Shown piece after piece: positions 38,497 to 46,328 of a stretch of DNA of 50,092 nt. The notes under the pieces were generated by a model, which was given only the letters and a program-made list of their open reading frames with translations, searched no databases and was not told the origin of the DNA. The translations under genes and the position numbers were made by a program. Each line of letters begins with the position of its first letter. The stretch's first letter is position 1. The DNA is taken from contig CAZZCB010000004.1 in assembly GCA_964652835.1 (NCBI GenBank), forward strand, positions 1 through 50,092, written 5' to 3'. Source of the stretch: JAUPTX01 sp964652835 (GTDB taxonomy: Bacteria > Patescibacteriota > Minisyncoccia > Phycocordibacterales > CSBR16-119).

Positions 38497-38748
38497 TTAG
38501 CGATGGATACAGCCGGCCCAGCAACATGGCCGACGTTTTCCTTTTAGTAAATCTTCTTTTGTTCTGTTTATTCTTATCACTCTTGTCTCTGGCTTTTTCG
38601 GAGAAATAACCCAGCAAATCCATTCGTTTCGTGAAAGGGGTGTTAAATCGTTCCAATTTTCTAAAATAGAATTACTCGAAAGTAAAACTTTTTTTAAATC
38701 TTCCGGCACGCTGTGAGCTACGCCAGACTTAATTTGAGCTGATTTCAT
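38497..38748 (-). CDS. YdeI/OmpD-associated-like protein (83 aa)
   Basis: Matches the YdeI/OmdA family (PF13376): VPEDLKKVLLSSNSILENW, LTPLSRNEWICWVISPKKPETR and RINRTKEDLLKGKRRP. The family is linked to bacteriocin protection and cell-envelope stress in enterobacteria, with no settled biochemical role. The C-terminus ends with three cysteines and a histidine (PCCWAGCIHR), a possible small metal site. No terminator is seen between it and the convergent gene. Confidence 0.85.
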   Translation of the reverse strand: MKSAQIKSGVAHSVPEDLKKVLLSSNSILENWNDLTPLSRNEWICWVISPKKPETRVIRINRTKEDLLKGKRRPCCWAGCIHR

Positions 38749-38789
38749 ATAAGCATTTTAACATAGGTATCAATCTTTATTAATTACTA

Positions 38790-38795
38790 TACAAT
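38790..38795 (+). promoter_or_regulatory. -10 box, leaderless start at 38803
   Basis: TACAAT ends 7 nt before ATG. Confidence 0.5.
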
Positions 38796-38802
38796 TAAAA
38801 CT

Positions 38803-39294
38803 ATGAATACAAAATATATTTCAAGAGCTCTAATCGTTGTCTTAATAATAATTATCGGTTTTTATACTATTAGATTTTTAGATCAAAAAAGAATTGCTGA
38901 AATTCGTGAAAATAAAGATGTTGAAGTAGTAGATTCACAAGATTCAAACCCTAAGAGTTTTGAATGGAAATTTGAAGATTCAGATTCTTTAAATTTAGAC
39001 GGCCAGCCAAACACTGACGTTTTAGTAGATGTTACTTATGAAAGTGGGGCAGTTAAGGCTTTCCTGGTGGATACACAATCAGGTGGATGTAACGCTCTCG
39101 ATAGCGCAGACGAAGATAATGCCCTCGGATCAAAGAACGCTCAGTGTTATGGGGCAGGACTAGGCTTTACTTACAAAATAACAAAAGGGGAAGTCTCTTA
39201 TCTTGTAAAACGAAAGCAGTTTGAAGAAGCTTTACCAGACTATGACCCAACAACGACAAAGTATGAAGTAGTTCTAGAAATTAAACTCAAATAG
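38803..39294 (+). CDS. Membrane-anchored extracytoplasmic protein, unknown (163 aa)
   Basis: Unrecognised. An N-terminal anchor (about residues 9-27, ALIVVLIIIIGFYTI) is followed by an acidic linker and a beta-rich domain with two cysteines (GGCNALDS and NAQCYGAG), probably disulfide-bonded outside the membrane. Layout resembles the anchored proteins at 20807 and 17696, but shared motifs were not found. It has its own terminator. Confidence 0.7.
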   Translation: MNTKYISRALIVVLIIIIGFYTIRFLDQKRIAEIRENKDVEVVDSQDSNPKSFEWKFEDSDSLNLDGQPNTDVLVDVTYESGAVKAFLVDTQSGGCNALDSADEDNALGSKNAQCYGAGLGFTYKITKGEVSYLVKRKQFEEALPDYDPTTTKYEVVLEIKLK

Positions 39295-39301
39295 CAAATA
39301 G

Positions 39302-39328
39302 AAGTCCCGCTGTCGGCGGGGCTTTTCC
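39302..39328 (+). terminator. Terminator of the 38803-39294 gene
   Basis: Nine-pair stem AAGTCCCGC/GCGGGGCTT (39302-39310, 39316-39324, one G-T pair), then TTCC; the T-tract is short. Confidence 0.65.
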
Positions 39329-39463
39329 ATCTCCCTCAAAAAAATAATTACATAATTATTTCAACGTCGCAAAATAATAAGTTTCGGGGAAGTGGTTCGT
39401 GAGGGAAGAAGAGGTTTTGATTTGTTTTACTAATGAGCACTAGATCATCTTAAAGATATTGGC

Positions 39464-39498
39464 GGGCCTTAGAAATGATTCTAGAGGCTCGTTTTTTG
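39464..39498 (+). terminator. Possible terminator inside the gene-less region
   Basis: GGGCCTTAGAA (39464-39474) pairs with TTCTAGAGGCTC (39479-39490) with one bulge, then GTTTTTTG. Confidence 0.6.
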
Positions 39499-39600
39499 TA
39501 TAAAAATGCATTTTAAAGAAAAAGGAGTAAATTTATTAAATTTACAAAAATAGAAATTATTTTTTAAACTAAAGATTAAAGAAGTGATAGATAAAAGTAA

Positions 39601-39760
39601 GAGAGAGTAAGTAATGGCCGAACCTCGGCGCAGAGATGACCTAGAAGTCATGTTAAAGTATAGAGAAGGCTAATAGATGATTTAAACGCTTTGCTGTGGG
39701 GGAGCTTTGTTATTAGATGAACGTCGCAAAAGATATATTGTGCGACTCTCATATAATCTA
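39601..39760. ncRNA. Candidate multi-hairpin RNA or decayed sequence
   Basis: Hairpins in order: GCCGA/TCGGC (39617-39621, 39625-39629), ATGAC/GTCAT (39636-39640, 39647-39651), CTAATA/TATTAG (39670-39675, 39711-39716) and GTCGCA/TGCGAC (39723-39728, 39741-39746). A weak GAGA/TCTC pairing could close the whole. No clear promoter was seen, so strand and ends are unknown. Confidence 0.35.
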
Positions 39761-39914
39761 AAGCCTGCGCCCCATGAGCGCTAAAAACCACTACCCCCTA
39801 CTTAGAAACTGCAGAAGAAATTTTTCAGCTAATAAATATAAAATATATTCTCTGACTCTACTTCCCCCCCTGGTAAACTCCTGAGCTGTAAAATATTTTT
39901 AATTTAATTTATTA

Positions 39915-39950
39915 AAATAAAAAAAAGACCAAAGATTGCTCCTTGGTCAA
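39915..39950 (-). terminator. Terminator of the DUF1653 gene
   Basis: GACCAA/TTGGTC stem (39927-39932, 39943-39948); an eight-T run follows on the minus strand. Confidence 0.78.
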
Positions 39951-39966
39951 AATTCAATCTTCGAGA

Positions 39967-40299
39967 TTAGTGATACATTTCCCGCTTGATCACTTCAAGC
40001 TTTGCTATAATCTCGGGGTCAGAGATGAGCCTATAACGAGGCACCATTTTGCTTCCCACTTCTACGTCACCCATCCACATTTCAATCGGACGTAGATCAA
40101 AGAGTTTTCCCACCAAAAAGACAGATGATTCGTAGAGTGGTCTATAGATCACCATATTTACATCTTCTGGACGACAGTCGTCTTCAGTATGGACACCGAC
40201 TCCTACAACCTCATATGCGTAGTTATTAATGGCTCCATCGTCACTATGCTTATAGTGATAATAAAACCCTTTTTCTGGAACCTTGGTTGGAATTTTCAT
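39967..40299 (-). CDS. DUF1653 domain protein (110 aa)
   Basis: Close match to DUF1653: GFYYHYKHSDDGAINNYAYE, VVGVGVHTEDDCRPEDVNMV, IYRPLYES and LFDLRPIEMWM. The family is common in bacteria and phages and often stands alone; its biochemical role is not established to my knowledge. The gene is a single unit with a perfect TATAAT on the minus strand (40355-40360), a leader of about 45-50 nt and its own terminator. Moderately GC-richer than neighbouring intergenic DNA. Confidence 0.9.
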   Translation of the reverse strand: MKIPTKVPEKGFYYHYKHSDDGAINNYAYEVVGVGVHTEDDCRPEDVNMVIYRPLYESSVFLVGKLFDLRPIEMWMGDVEVGSKMVPRYRLISDPEIIAKLEVIKREMYH

Positions 40300-40360
40300 G
40301 TTTTTTATTTGGTTAAAGTTTTGTGCTTTTTTATATTATATAACACATTGCTAATGAAAT

Positions 40361-40389
40361 AAAAAAGAACCGAATTGCTAGTTCGGCTC
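40361..40389 (-). terminator. Terminator of the 40378-40686 gene
   Basis: GAGCCGAA and TTCGGTTC arms (one mismatch) overlapping the end of the gene, then TTTTTTATTT on the minus strand. Confidence 0.7.
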
Positions 40390-40686
40390 TATATGATCTA
40401 CGGTGACTTTCTCTACTCGTGCTCCTACCCCGCCCTTAGGTTTGAGAAAACCGAAGTTACGCAGACCCATCCGAGTCTTGATCCAGTAAAAATAAATGTG
40501 TCTGGAGTATGCCCAAATCACAACGCCTGGAATGATTACGAGCATCAGTTCAATAGACGAAGCATCCAACTCTCTACCTGAGATCTGCTTGAATACTGTC
40601 GTAATACCGCGAGAAAGAAAGTACCACAGAGCAATAACAGATACAACAAAGGCCGCGTCTAAGACTTTAGCGATTTTTGTTTTCAT
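40378..40686 (-). CDS. Small two-span membrane protein, cassette (102 aa)
   Basis: Unrecognised. Two hydrophobic segments are seen (about residues 10-30, AAFVVSVIALWYFLS, and 45-62, IELMLVIIPGVVIWAYS), with a basic soluble C-terminus (WIKTRMGLRNFGFLKPKGG). It has the cassette layout: promoter at 40727-40754, a leader of about 33 nt ending ACCAGAAAAA, own terminator. Function is unknown. Confidence 0.65.
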   Translation of the reverse strand: MKTKIAKVLDAAFVVSVIALWYFLSRGITTVFKQISGRELDASSIELMLVIIPGVVIWAYSRHIYFYWIKTRMGLRNFGFLKPKGGVGARVEKVTVDHIEPN

Positions 40687-40726
40687 TTTTTCTGGTTTAG
40701 TTCCATCGAAGGTTCGTCCGTTTACT

Positions 40727-40754
40727 AGATTAAGCTAAAACAGCCTAAAGTCAA
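40727..40754 (-). promoter_or_regulatory. Promoter of the 40378-40686 gene
   Basis: Minus strand TTGACT (40749-40754), 16-nt spacer, TAATCT (40727-40732). Confidence 0.55.
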
Positions 40755-40757
40755 CCG

Positions 40758-41060
40758 TTAACAAGTGCTCGTGTACCCGTATCCAGATTTTTGAGCGTCA
40801 GACCCTGATTTAAAATAAACCCTATTCTCCCCTTTGATTCTATTTGCAGATTTGCAACCTCGTGGATAATATTTTGTGCCGTTTATAGAAGCAACAAAGT
40901 TATAGCCTTTAAAACTCATGTCTATCTTAGAGAGCTCTGGGATAATGAATTCGACCGGAGAAGCCTCTTCCCCTGTAGAAAGGACGGACATACGACCCAA
41001 ACCAAACGAAGCCAGGCTTAAAAGGATGATAATTACGATTATTAAATACTCTTTTTTCAT
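40758..41060 (-). CDS. Membrane-anchored Ada-type metal-binding-like protein (100 aa)
   Basis: An N-terminal anchor (about residues 4-20, YLIIVIIILLSLASFG) is followed by a C-terminal domain, YNFVASINGTKYYPRGCKSA, NRIKGENRVYF and a final GYTSTC. This pattern resembles the Ada zinc-binding (methylphosphotriester) domain as found in many membrane-anchored proteins of this bacterial group, though only two cysteines are present where Ada uses four. The start at 41060 is chosen because it begins MKKEYL directly before the anchor. Role unknown. Confidence 0.65.
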   Translation of the reverse strand: MKKEYLIIVIIILLSLASFGLGRMSVLSTGEEASPVEFIIPELSKIDMSFKGYNFVASINGTKYYPRGCKSANRIKGENRVYFKSGSDAQKSGYGYTSTC

Positions 41061-41136
41061 ATAAATTATTAAACCATAAAATATAGATTTTAAAAGGCTT
41101 TTTAGTGGAAAATGTGGGTTATCTAGGGGCAAGAGC

Positions 41137-41165
41137 TTGCATTTTTTAAGCATCTATCGTATACT
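41137..41165 (+). promoter_or_regulatory. rpmA promoter
   Basis: TTGCAT (41137-41142), 17-nt spacer, TATACT (41160-41165). The leader is about 72 nt, longer than for most core genes here, and holds GGAAAACAAAGG far upstream of ATG. Confidence 0.65.
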
Positions 41166-41243
41166 AATCCTCGTTATTATTTAAGTATAAAACCAGCGAA
41201 TTCCGGAATTAATCAAGGAAAACAAAGGTAAAATCAGTATAGT

Positions 41244-41531
41244 ATGGCACATAGAAAAGCCGGCGGTACAGCTAGAAACTTAAGAGACTCAAATCCTCAA
41301 TATCTTGGGGTTAAACTTGCTGATGGCGAAAACGCTAAAGCGGGTGCTATTATAGTTCGACAAAGAGGTACAGATGTTATGCCAGGAAAGAACGTAGATA
41401 TGGGTAAAGACCACACTCTACACGCAATGATCGACGGAGTTGTTAAGTTCGGTAAAACTAGAAAAACAAACTTCGACAGCAAAGTTGTTGTTAAGAAAAT
41501 TGTTCACGTAGTACCTCACGCGGCAAAATAA
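41244..41531 (+). CDS. rpmA: 50S ribosomal protein L27 (bL27)
   Basis: Large-subunit protein near the peptidyl-transferase centre. It begins MAHRKAGGTARNLRDSNPQY with no N-terminal cleavage extension of the Firmicutes type, then GVKLADGENAKAGAIIVRQRGT and HTLHAMIDGVVKF. The 95-aa length is normal. It is monocistronic here, away from rplU, with a shared terminator with rplI. Confidence 0.97.
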   Translation: MAHRKAGGTARNLRDSNPQYLGVKLADGENAKAGAIIVRQRGTDVMPGKNVDMGKDHTLHAMIDGVVKFGKTRKTNFDSKVVVKKIVHVVPHAAK

Positions 41532-41540
41532 ATCAATCAA

Positions 41541-41575
41541 AAACAAAATCCCCTTCGGCAGGGGATTTTGTTTTA
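41541..41575. terminator. Bidirectional terminator, rpmA / rplI
   Basis: Perfect 13-bp stem AAACAAAATCCCC/GGGGATTTTGTTT (41541-41553, 41561-41573). Confidence 0.92.
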
Positions 41576-42016
41576 TTCTCTTTCGAGCTTTAAGCTAAAT
41601 TTTTCTTCTATACCTCTATTCCCTACAGATATCTCATACTGACCAAGTTCTTTTATTTCAGGAGATTTAACATACGACTCTGGAATATTTATACCCGTTT
41701 CTTTTTGGATAAATAAAGAGACGTCTTTGTTTGTGATTTTCTTAAACAAGCTACCTTTTTCATTTGCCTTAATCTTCATCGTCACACTTCCCTTTTCCAT
41801 CAGTTTTAAAATAAGATTTTGGACTTTTTCATCTTCAGACTTTTCGTGTTCTTTCTTACCTTTTGTAAGGCTTTCTATCTTCCGGAGAGCCTCTGGAGTG
41901 GCTTCTATGGCAAATTTACCGGGTATAAGGAAGTTTCTAGCGTAGCCTTCATTTATATCCTTCACTTCCCCTTTTAAGCCTTTTTTCTTAACATTTTGTA
42001 AAAATATAACTTTCAT
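41573..42016 (-). CDS. rplI: 50S ribosomal protein L9 (bL9)
   Basis: Large-subunit protein with an N-terminal rRNA-binding domain, long connecting helix and C-terminal domain. MKVIFLQNVKKKGLKGEVKD and VNEGYARNFLIP-like text (INEGYARNFLIPGKFA) are diagnostic. The length of 147 aa is full-size. Many CPR bacteria are reported to lack bL9, so its presence helps place the lineage among those that keep it. Confidence 0.96.
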   Translation of the reverse strand: MKVIFLQNVKKKGLKGEVKDINEGYARNFLIPGKFAIEATPEALRKIESLTKGKKEHEKSEDEKVQNLILKLMEKGSVTMKIKANEKGSLFKKITNKDVSLFIQKETGINIPESYVKSPEIKELGQYEISVGNRGIEEKFSLKLERE

Positions 42017-42084
42017 TCTAAAACGAATTAACTTATAAGAGATACTTATTTTTTACCACAAATAGAGACTTTCTGCCAGGAGAA

Positions 42085-43296
42085 TTATTTTAGAAGTATT
42101 TTTACTGCTTCTTCTAGCTGATTGTCAGTTTTGTCTTTTTTATACGCCTCTTCGTCAAATTCAACAACCACGTCTGGCGTTAGTCCGTTTTCTGAGATAG
42201 AAAGTCCGTTTGGAGTCAGCCATTCTGCGACTGTTATTTTTAGCTCTGTCTTATCTTTGAAATCTATAAGCTCTTGCACAGATCCTTTTCCGAAAGTTTG
42301 CGCGCCAACAAGTTTTGCAACTTTGTGTTCTTGCATTGCGCCGGCCATAATCTCAGAAGCAGAAGCAGATCCACCGTCAACCAAAACTACTATTTCAAAA
42401 TCTCCTGTTAGGAAATTTCCGTTACTTCGATAAGTGTTATTGTTTTCAGCGTTTTTAGATCTTTCTATAACAATAGGTTCTCCTTCTTTTAAGAACCAGC
42501 TCGTTATGTTTATTGCAGAACCCAAATACCCTCCTGGATTTCCTCGAAGGTCTACAATCAAGTTTTCTGAACCTGAGTCGATAAACTCATCTAAAGCTTT
42601 TTCGAAATCTCTTTCTGAATTTCTAGAGAAATCAAAAAGTCTGATTATAAAAACGCCGTCTTTTCTTTTTTCTGTTTCAAGTGTTGGTATTTTAATTAAA
42701 TCTCTAACAACCAAAATTTCCAAAGGAAATTCTTCTCCTTCTCTTACTATCGTCAGCTTTACAGAAGTTCCTCTCTCTCCTCTTATCAAATCTACAGCTT
42801 TATCTACTGTTAATTTATTTGCTATTTCTTCGTCAATTTTTAAAATAACATCTCCAGTTTTTACACCAGCTTTTTCTGCCGGAGAATCTTTTAGAGGTGA
42901 AATAACCACGAGATTATTATCTCGTATTCCGACTTCCATACCAACGCCAAAAAATTCGCCAGACAAATCAATATTTAAATCTTCTGCTTCAGTTGGTGTG
43001 AAATAGTATGTATATGGGTCACCTACAGATTCAACCATCCCTTTTATCGCTCCCCAGATTTTTTCTTGAGAAGAAATCTGTCCTCCTTTTGGATGTCTTT
43101 CGTTTATCAAATTCCAAGCCCTCCAAAAATCTGCGAAGTCAGCATCAGAAACACTATCTGGAGAATTTTCTATGTTTGAGATTCCATACACCTTATCTAC
43201 TTCTGGAACATTGTTAAAACCAATATAAAATCCGCCTAAAAAGAAAATGGCGCCGAAAACTATATAGCCTGCTGATATTTGTGCAATTTTTTTCAT
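42085..43296 (-). CDS. C-terminal processing peptidase (S41), CtpA-like
   Basis: Membrane-anchored serine protease of the S41 family. An N-terminal hydrophobic segment (about residues 8-26, YIVFGAIFFLGGFYIGF) precedes a PDZ domain (about 95-180, VVISPLKDSPAEKAGVKTGD) and a catalytic domain with GGSASASEIMAG (nucleophile Ser) and TFGKGSVQ (Lys). The upstream 50 codons of the longer frame cover the dispersed repeat and are rejected; the start is 43296, MKKIAQ. Length 403 aa is typical. Confidence 0.93.
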   Translation of the reverse strand: MKKIAQISAGYIVFGAIFFLGGFYIGFNNVPEVDKVYGISNIENSPDSVSDADFADFWRAWNLINERHPKGGQISSQEKIWGAIKGMVESVGDPYTYYFTPTEAEDLNIDLSGEFFGVGMEVGIRDNNLVVISPLKDSPAEKAGVKTGDVILKIDEEIANKLTVDKAVDLIRGERGTSVKLTIVREGEEFPLEILVVRDLIKIPTLETEKRKDGVFIIRLFDFSRNSERDFEKALDEFIDSGSENLIVDLRGNPGGYLGSAINITSWFLKEGEPIVIERSKNAENNNTYRSNGNFLTGDFEIVVLVDGGSASASEIMAGAMQEHKVAKLVGAQTFGKGSVQELIDFKDKTELKITVAEWLTPNGLSISENGLTPDVVVEFDEEAYKKDKTDNQLEEAVKILLK

Positions 43297-43308
43297 ATTT
43301 CCTAGTGA

Positions 43309-43379
43309 GGAGTATCGACGAGCTTGCTCGTATGATCTCCGAACGACGGAAATATACAAGACAAGCGAAGCGAGTGCTC
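43309..43379 (-). repeat. Dispersed 71-nt repeat, copy 2
   Basis: Reverse-complement match to 23577-23647 (58 of 71 positions, no gaps). It fills almost the whole gap between two minus-strand genes, 12 nt before the ctpA-like start. Confidence 0.8.
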
Positions 43380-43388
43380 CTATTTTTA

Positions 43389-44621
43389 TTATTCTAAAAT
43401 CAAAGCTTCTTTTGTGTAAATATTTTTTGGATCCCAAAGCATCCAAGAGTTTAGTCCGACATCGTACGTCGCTTTAATCTGCGCTTCTACCATTTCTTTT
43501 GTGTAGTTTGCGCCCAAATCAAAGTCTTGAAGCCATGGACGAAGTTTTAACGGATCGACTCCTAGAGCCTCTGCCCTCTCCACTGCCTTGCCCATCGACT
43601 GGTATATTACATCATAAGGCTTTTCTGCTGGTTTAGCCATACCTGCCCAGTTGTTTGGGAAATGAGATGGATAAACCATCGGCGCGACAAAGTCAAAATT
43701 TAGCAATGCGTCTTCTAGAACCTGGCCAATTCCGAGATCATCTGTATTTGTCGCTGTCATTCCAAAAAGGTCAGCAGAAGTTTTAACGCCTGTGTTTTTT
43801 AGATTACTGTTTACATATTCAAAAAAAGATTTCATCACTTCGTGTTTTACTTTTCCTTCGCTATGAGGGTAATAAATATCTTTCATATTTCCATCTGAAG
43901 GAAAACGTATATAGTCAAAATTTATTTCATCAAATCCGTACTCGTAAGAAATTTTTGCCAAGTCTATATTGTACTCCCAAGCTTTTTCTGAACCAGCATC
44001 GATAAAACTAAGACCTTTGTGGTCTTTCCAGACCAGAGTCTTGTCACTTGCTTTTTTCACTGCTTCTTCTGGCCAAACAGAAACTAAGTGTGGGTCCTGG
44101 AAAACAGAAATACGCCCGATCACATAAATTCCTTTATCGTGAAGACGAGCGATGAACTGTTTAATATCAGGAATCCTGTTTTCTGTTGAACCCAAATCAT
44201 TGAAAGGTTTTTCATCTATCTTAAAAGAAACTTTTCCTGTGTAATCTTTAATATCGATAATCACAGCGTTTATCTCTGTTTCGTCAGCAATCTTTACGAG
44301 CTTCTCGCGAAAACTCGGAGTACCAGCAACCCAGCTAGACATATAGATAGCTTTCACCTGCTCTGGAGTTTCTACGTGAGTCGCGACGAACTTTTCTTCC
44401 TCCTCTTCTTCTTTTGCATATACCGTCTCTAGAGTACTAAGAGAGCTGAGAGCCATCGCTTCGCTTACCTCTTCCATAGAATCCTGAGCCGTCTTCCGTT
44501 CTTCTTTTTTTGCTTCCAGGGCTTTTGAATCGTAGCTATTTGTGTTTGGTAAAAATAAAAAAATAGCCAAAACAACAGCTGCTGCTGGAATTACTATTAA
44601 AGATGTTTTTTTAACACTCAT
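43389..44621 (-). CDS. DUF4015 glycoside-hydrolase-like protein (410 aa)
   Basis: TIM-barrel protein of the putative glycoside hydrolase DUF4015 family. It has an N-terminal anchor or signal (about residues 6-26), a low-complexity Glu-rich linker, then IYMSSWVAGTPSFREKLVKI, INAVIIDIKDYTGKVSF, YVIGRISVFQDPHL, DEINFDYIRFPSDG and a closing MLWDPKNIY. Acidic residues at the barrel mouth (NFDYIRFP) fit a hydrolase. The substrate, perhaps a surface polysaccharide, is unknown. It is preceded by a 197-aa membrane gene 5 nt upstream. Confidence 0.88.
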   Translation of the reverse strand: MSVKKTSLIVIPAAAVVLAIFLFLPNTNSYDSKALEAKKEERKTAQDSMEEVSEAMALSSLSTLETVYAKEEEEEEKFVATHVETPEQVKAIYMSSWVAGTPSFREKLVKIADETEINAVIIDIKDYTGKVSFKIDEKPFNDLGSTENRIPDIKQFIARLHDKGIYVIGRISVFQDPHLVSVWPEEAVKKASDKTLVWKDHKGLSFIDAGSEKAWEYNIDLAKISYEYGFDEINFDYIRFPSDGNMKDIYYPHSEGKVKHEVMKSFFEYVNSNLKNTGVKTSADLFGMTATNTDDLGIGQVLEDALLNFDFVAPMVYPSHFPNNWAGMAKPAEKPYDVIYQSMGKAVERAEALGVDPLKLRPWLQDFDLGANYTKEMVEAQIKATYDVGLNSWMLWDPKNIYTKEALILE

Positions 44622-44626
44622 AATTT

Positions 44627-45220
44627 TTAACGAGCAGAGTCGCCGTCACTAGAAATAACGATAACGTCGTCTTCTTCAGATTCCATATTAAAATTACTTT
44701 CTATCGGCATTTCTTCTCGGACAAGTTTTGCTTTCGGTTTGATACGTGCGCGTCTAACTTTTATAACTGGTTCGTAAGATTTTGAAATATCTGCAAAAGG
44801 ATTTTGTAGATCAATAGGACTTTCTTTTAAAGTAACTTTTTCTGGCGCTTCGACTTTCTTTTGTTTTCTAACCACAGAAACAGGCTCTGGAGTATTTACA
44901 CCAAAACCAATTTCTTTTTTAAGAGAAGTTATCGGCGCTTGTTTGAAAACATTTTTTTCTTCCAGTTTTACTTCTTTCATCTCTGGTTTTTTCTCAGGGG
45001 CTTTTTTGTGAAAGAAATTTTCACTTGTATTTATTTTTGAAATATTTGATCCGTAACTGATAGCGACCAATATAAGAGCTGTTGCTATAAAAAGATAGTT
45101 TTTAATCTCAGTCGGAAGGCCAATAAAATTAGAAAGGAGAATAATCCAGATTCCAATAAAAAATAAAGTTTTTTCTCTAGGCATAGGCGTTTTAGTCAAA
45201 CCAGTTAGTAATACTTTCAT
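44627..45220 (-). CDS. Two-span membrane protein with charged tail, unknown (197 aa)
   Basis: Unrecognised. Two hydrophobic segments near the N-terminus (about residues 18-33, LFFIGIWIILLSNFIG, and 41-56, YLFIATALILVAISYG) are followed by a long Lys/Glu/Pro-rich tail predicted disordered (KKAPEKKPEMKEVKLEEK) that ends in an acidic patch (EEDDVIVISSDGD). It is probably cotranscribed with the DUF4015 gene. Confidence 0.7.
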   Translation of the reverse strand: MKVLLTGLTKTPMPREKTLFFIGIWIILLSNFIGLPTEIKNYLFIATALILVAISYGSNISKINTSENFFHKKAPEKKPEMKEVKLEEKNVFKQAPITSLKKEIGFGVNTPEPVSVVRKQKKVEAPEKVTLKESPIDLQNPFADISKSYEPVIKVRRARIKPKAKLVREEMPIESNFNMESEEDDVIVISSDGDSAR

Positions 45221-45285
45221 TATATTTTAAAAGGAAATATAAGCAAAACTGGGGATTACTCGATAGTTTAGAGAAAATTTTTTAA

Positions 45286-45314
45286 TTGGACTTTTAGAAA
45301 ATTTTAGGTAGAAT
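45286..45314 (+). promoter_or_regulatory. Promoter of the zinc-ribbon cassette
   Basis: TTGGAC (45286-45291), 17-nt spacer, TAGAAT (45309-45314). The leader is about 12 nt, ending CCGAACAAC. Confidence 0.6.
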
Positions 45315-45332
45315 TTTAAAAAACCGAACAAC

Positions 45333-45614
45333 ATGAACAAAGTATTGATAAAGACAACCTGTGTAAGGTGTCATGGTTGGGTTCGAGTACCTAAAGCAAG
45401 GCAGACCACGCTCCAAACCACATATGAAGATGGAGTGGAAACTGAAAAGCAAATATCATACATTCTGTGCACGGAATGCGAAAACAAATTCGGACCGATC
45501 GTAAGAGTATGGAGAAGGCCCGAAAAAGCAGATCTGGCGTACTTCTCCAAGGATAGACATGATGGCTTCGTACTAAAAGAAGAAGCTATTCCGAGATCAA
45601 GCAAAGAAGAATGA
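45333..45614 (+). CDS. Small zinc-ribbon protein, cassette (93 aa)
   Basis: Two CxxC pairs (Cys10/Cys13 in TTCVRCHGW and Cys46/Cys49 in ILCTECENKFG) spaced by about 32 residues form a likely zinc ribbon. The rest is basic and polar with no membrane segment. No named family recognised; nucleic-acid binding would be the usual guess. Codon use and higher GC resemble the other cassettes rather than rsmI next door. It has its own promoter and terminator. Confidence 0.68.
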   Translation: MNKVLIKTTCVRCHGWVRVPKARQTTLQTTYEDGVETEKQISYILCTECENKFGPIVRVWRRPEKADLAYFSKDRHDGFVLKEEAIPRSSKEE

Positions 45615-45645
45615 AAGAGCCCCGCCTACGGCGGGGCCATTCTTT
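45606..45645 (+). terminator. Terminator of the zinc-ribbon cassette
   Basis: Stem GCCCCGCC/GGCGGGGC (45616-45623, 45627-45634), with outer pairing GAATG/CATTC, then TTTTATCC. Confidence 0.85.
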
Positions 45646-46322
45646 TATCCAACAATCACCACAAACTCGCCTCTTACATTGTCTTCGTTTTGTGTAAAAT
45701 AGTTTAAAACTTCCTCGGGAGATCCGCTTACCACCTCTTCGAACATTTTAGTTAGCTCTCTTCCGACACAAACCTTTCTATCTTCCGAGAGGTGAGATTT
45801 TAGTGACTCTAAAGTTTTCATTATCCTGTGTGGGGATTCGTAAAAAACAGAGGTTCGGGTGCTGTCAGATATTTCTTTAAAGATAGTCTCTCTTCCCTTT
45901 TTGTGCGGAAGAAATCCATAAAAAGTAAATTGAGGAGATGGAATTCCAGAGACTGAGACAGCAGAAACCAGAGCAGAAGCGCCAGGAATAGGCACCACTT
46001 CCAGCTCTTCGCCTAAAGCTTCTTTTGCTTCTTTTATAAGCATTACCCCCGGATCTGAGATAGCTGGAGTTCCAGCGTCAGAAACCAGAGCGAGGTTCTT
46101 CCCTTCGCGAAGCATGTCTATGATTTTGTCTTGTTTTGAGATTTTACTGTTTGCGTGATAGCTCATTTTCGGCACAGAAATGCCGTAATGCGAGAGCAAT
46201 TTCCCTGTCACACGTGTATCCTCACAAAGCACTAAATCAACGCTTTTAAGCGTTTCTAGAGCCCTCAGAGTGATGTCTGCTAGGTTCCCTATTGGAGTAC
46301 CGATAACGTATAACTTTGCCAT
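45645..46322 (-). CDS. rsmI: 16S rRNA (cytidine(1402)-2'-O)-methyltransferase RsmI
   Basis: SAM-dependent enzyme that 2'-O-methylates C1402 in the decoding centre of 16S rRNA. It begins LYVIGTPIGNLADITLRALE, then VLCEDTRVTGKLLSHY, LVSDAGTPAISDPG, IPGASALVSAVSVSG and FYGFLPHKKGR. The length is 225 aa; the C-terminal extension found in E. coli RsmI is shortened. A minus-strand -10 TATAGT ends 6 nt before ATG, so it is likely leaderless. Confidence 0.96.
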   Translation of the reverse strand: MAKLYVIGTPIGNLADITLRALETLKSVDLVLCEDTRVTGKLLSHYGISVPKMSYHANSKISKQDKIIDMLREGKNLALVSDAGTPAISDPGVMLIKEAKEALGEELEVVPIPGASALVSAVSVSGIPSPQFTFYGFLPHKKGRETIFKEISDSTRTSVFYESPHRIMKTLESLKSHLSEDRKVCVGRELTKMFEEVVSGSPEEVLNYFTQNEDNVRGEFVVIVG

Positions 46323-46328
46323 GGGAAT

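Larger units (their letters stand above)
39331..39914. other. Gene-less region with several hairpins
   Basis: About 580 nt with no credible ORF on either strand, the longest such stretch here. A 12-mer AACGTCGCAAAA occurs twice (39363-39374 and 39720-39731). A bulged stem plus T6 (39464-39498) looks like a terminator of a short plus-strand RNA. 39500-39600 is very AT-rich. 39601-39760 contains several compact hairpins. A run of eight C (39862-39869) follows. No tRNA, tmRNA, RNase P or SRP signature was found. Confidence 0.6.

Noticed and set aside
39601..39900. Possible tmRNA: GTC-GCA-AAA followed by a short frame at 39723 resembles the resume site of tmRNA.
   Set aside because: No acceptor stem, T-arm or CCA end was found on either side and the short frame does not end in a typical tag such as ALAA.
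43297..43446. N-terminal extension of the ctpA-like gene.
   Set aside because: These 50 codons cover the dispersed repeat and the end of the neighbouring gene. The protein with a normal signal segment starts at 43296.
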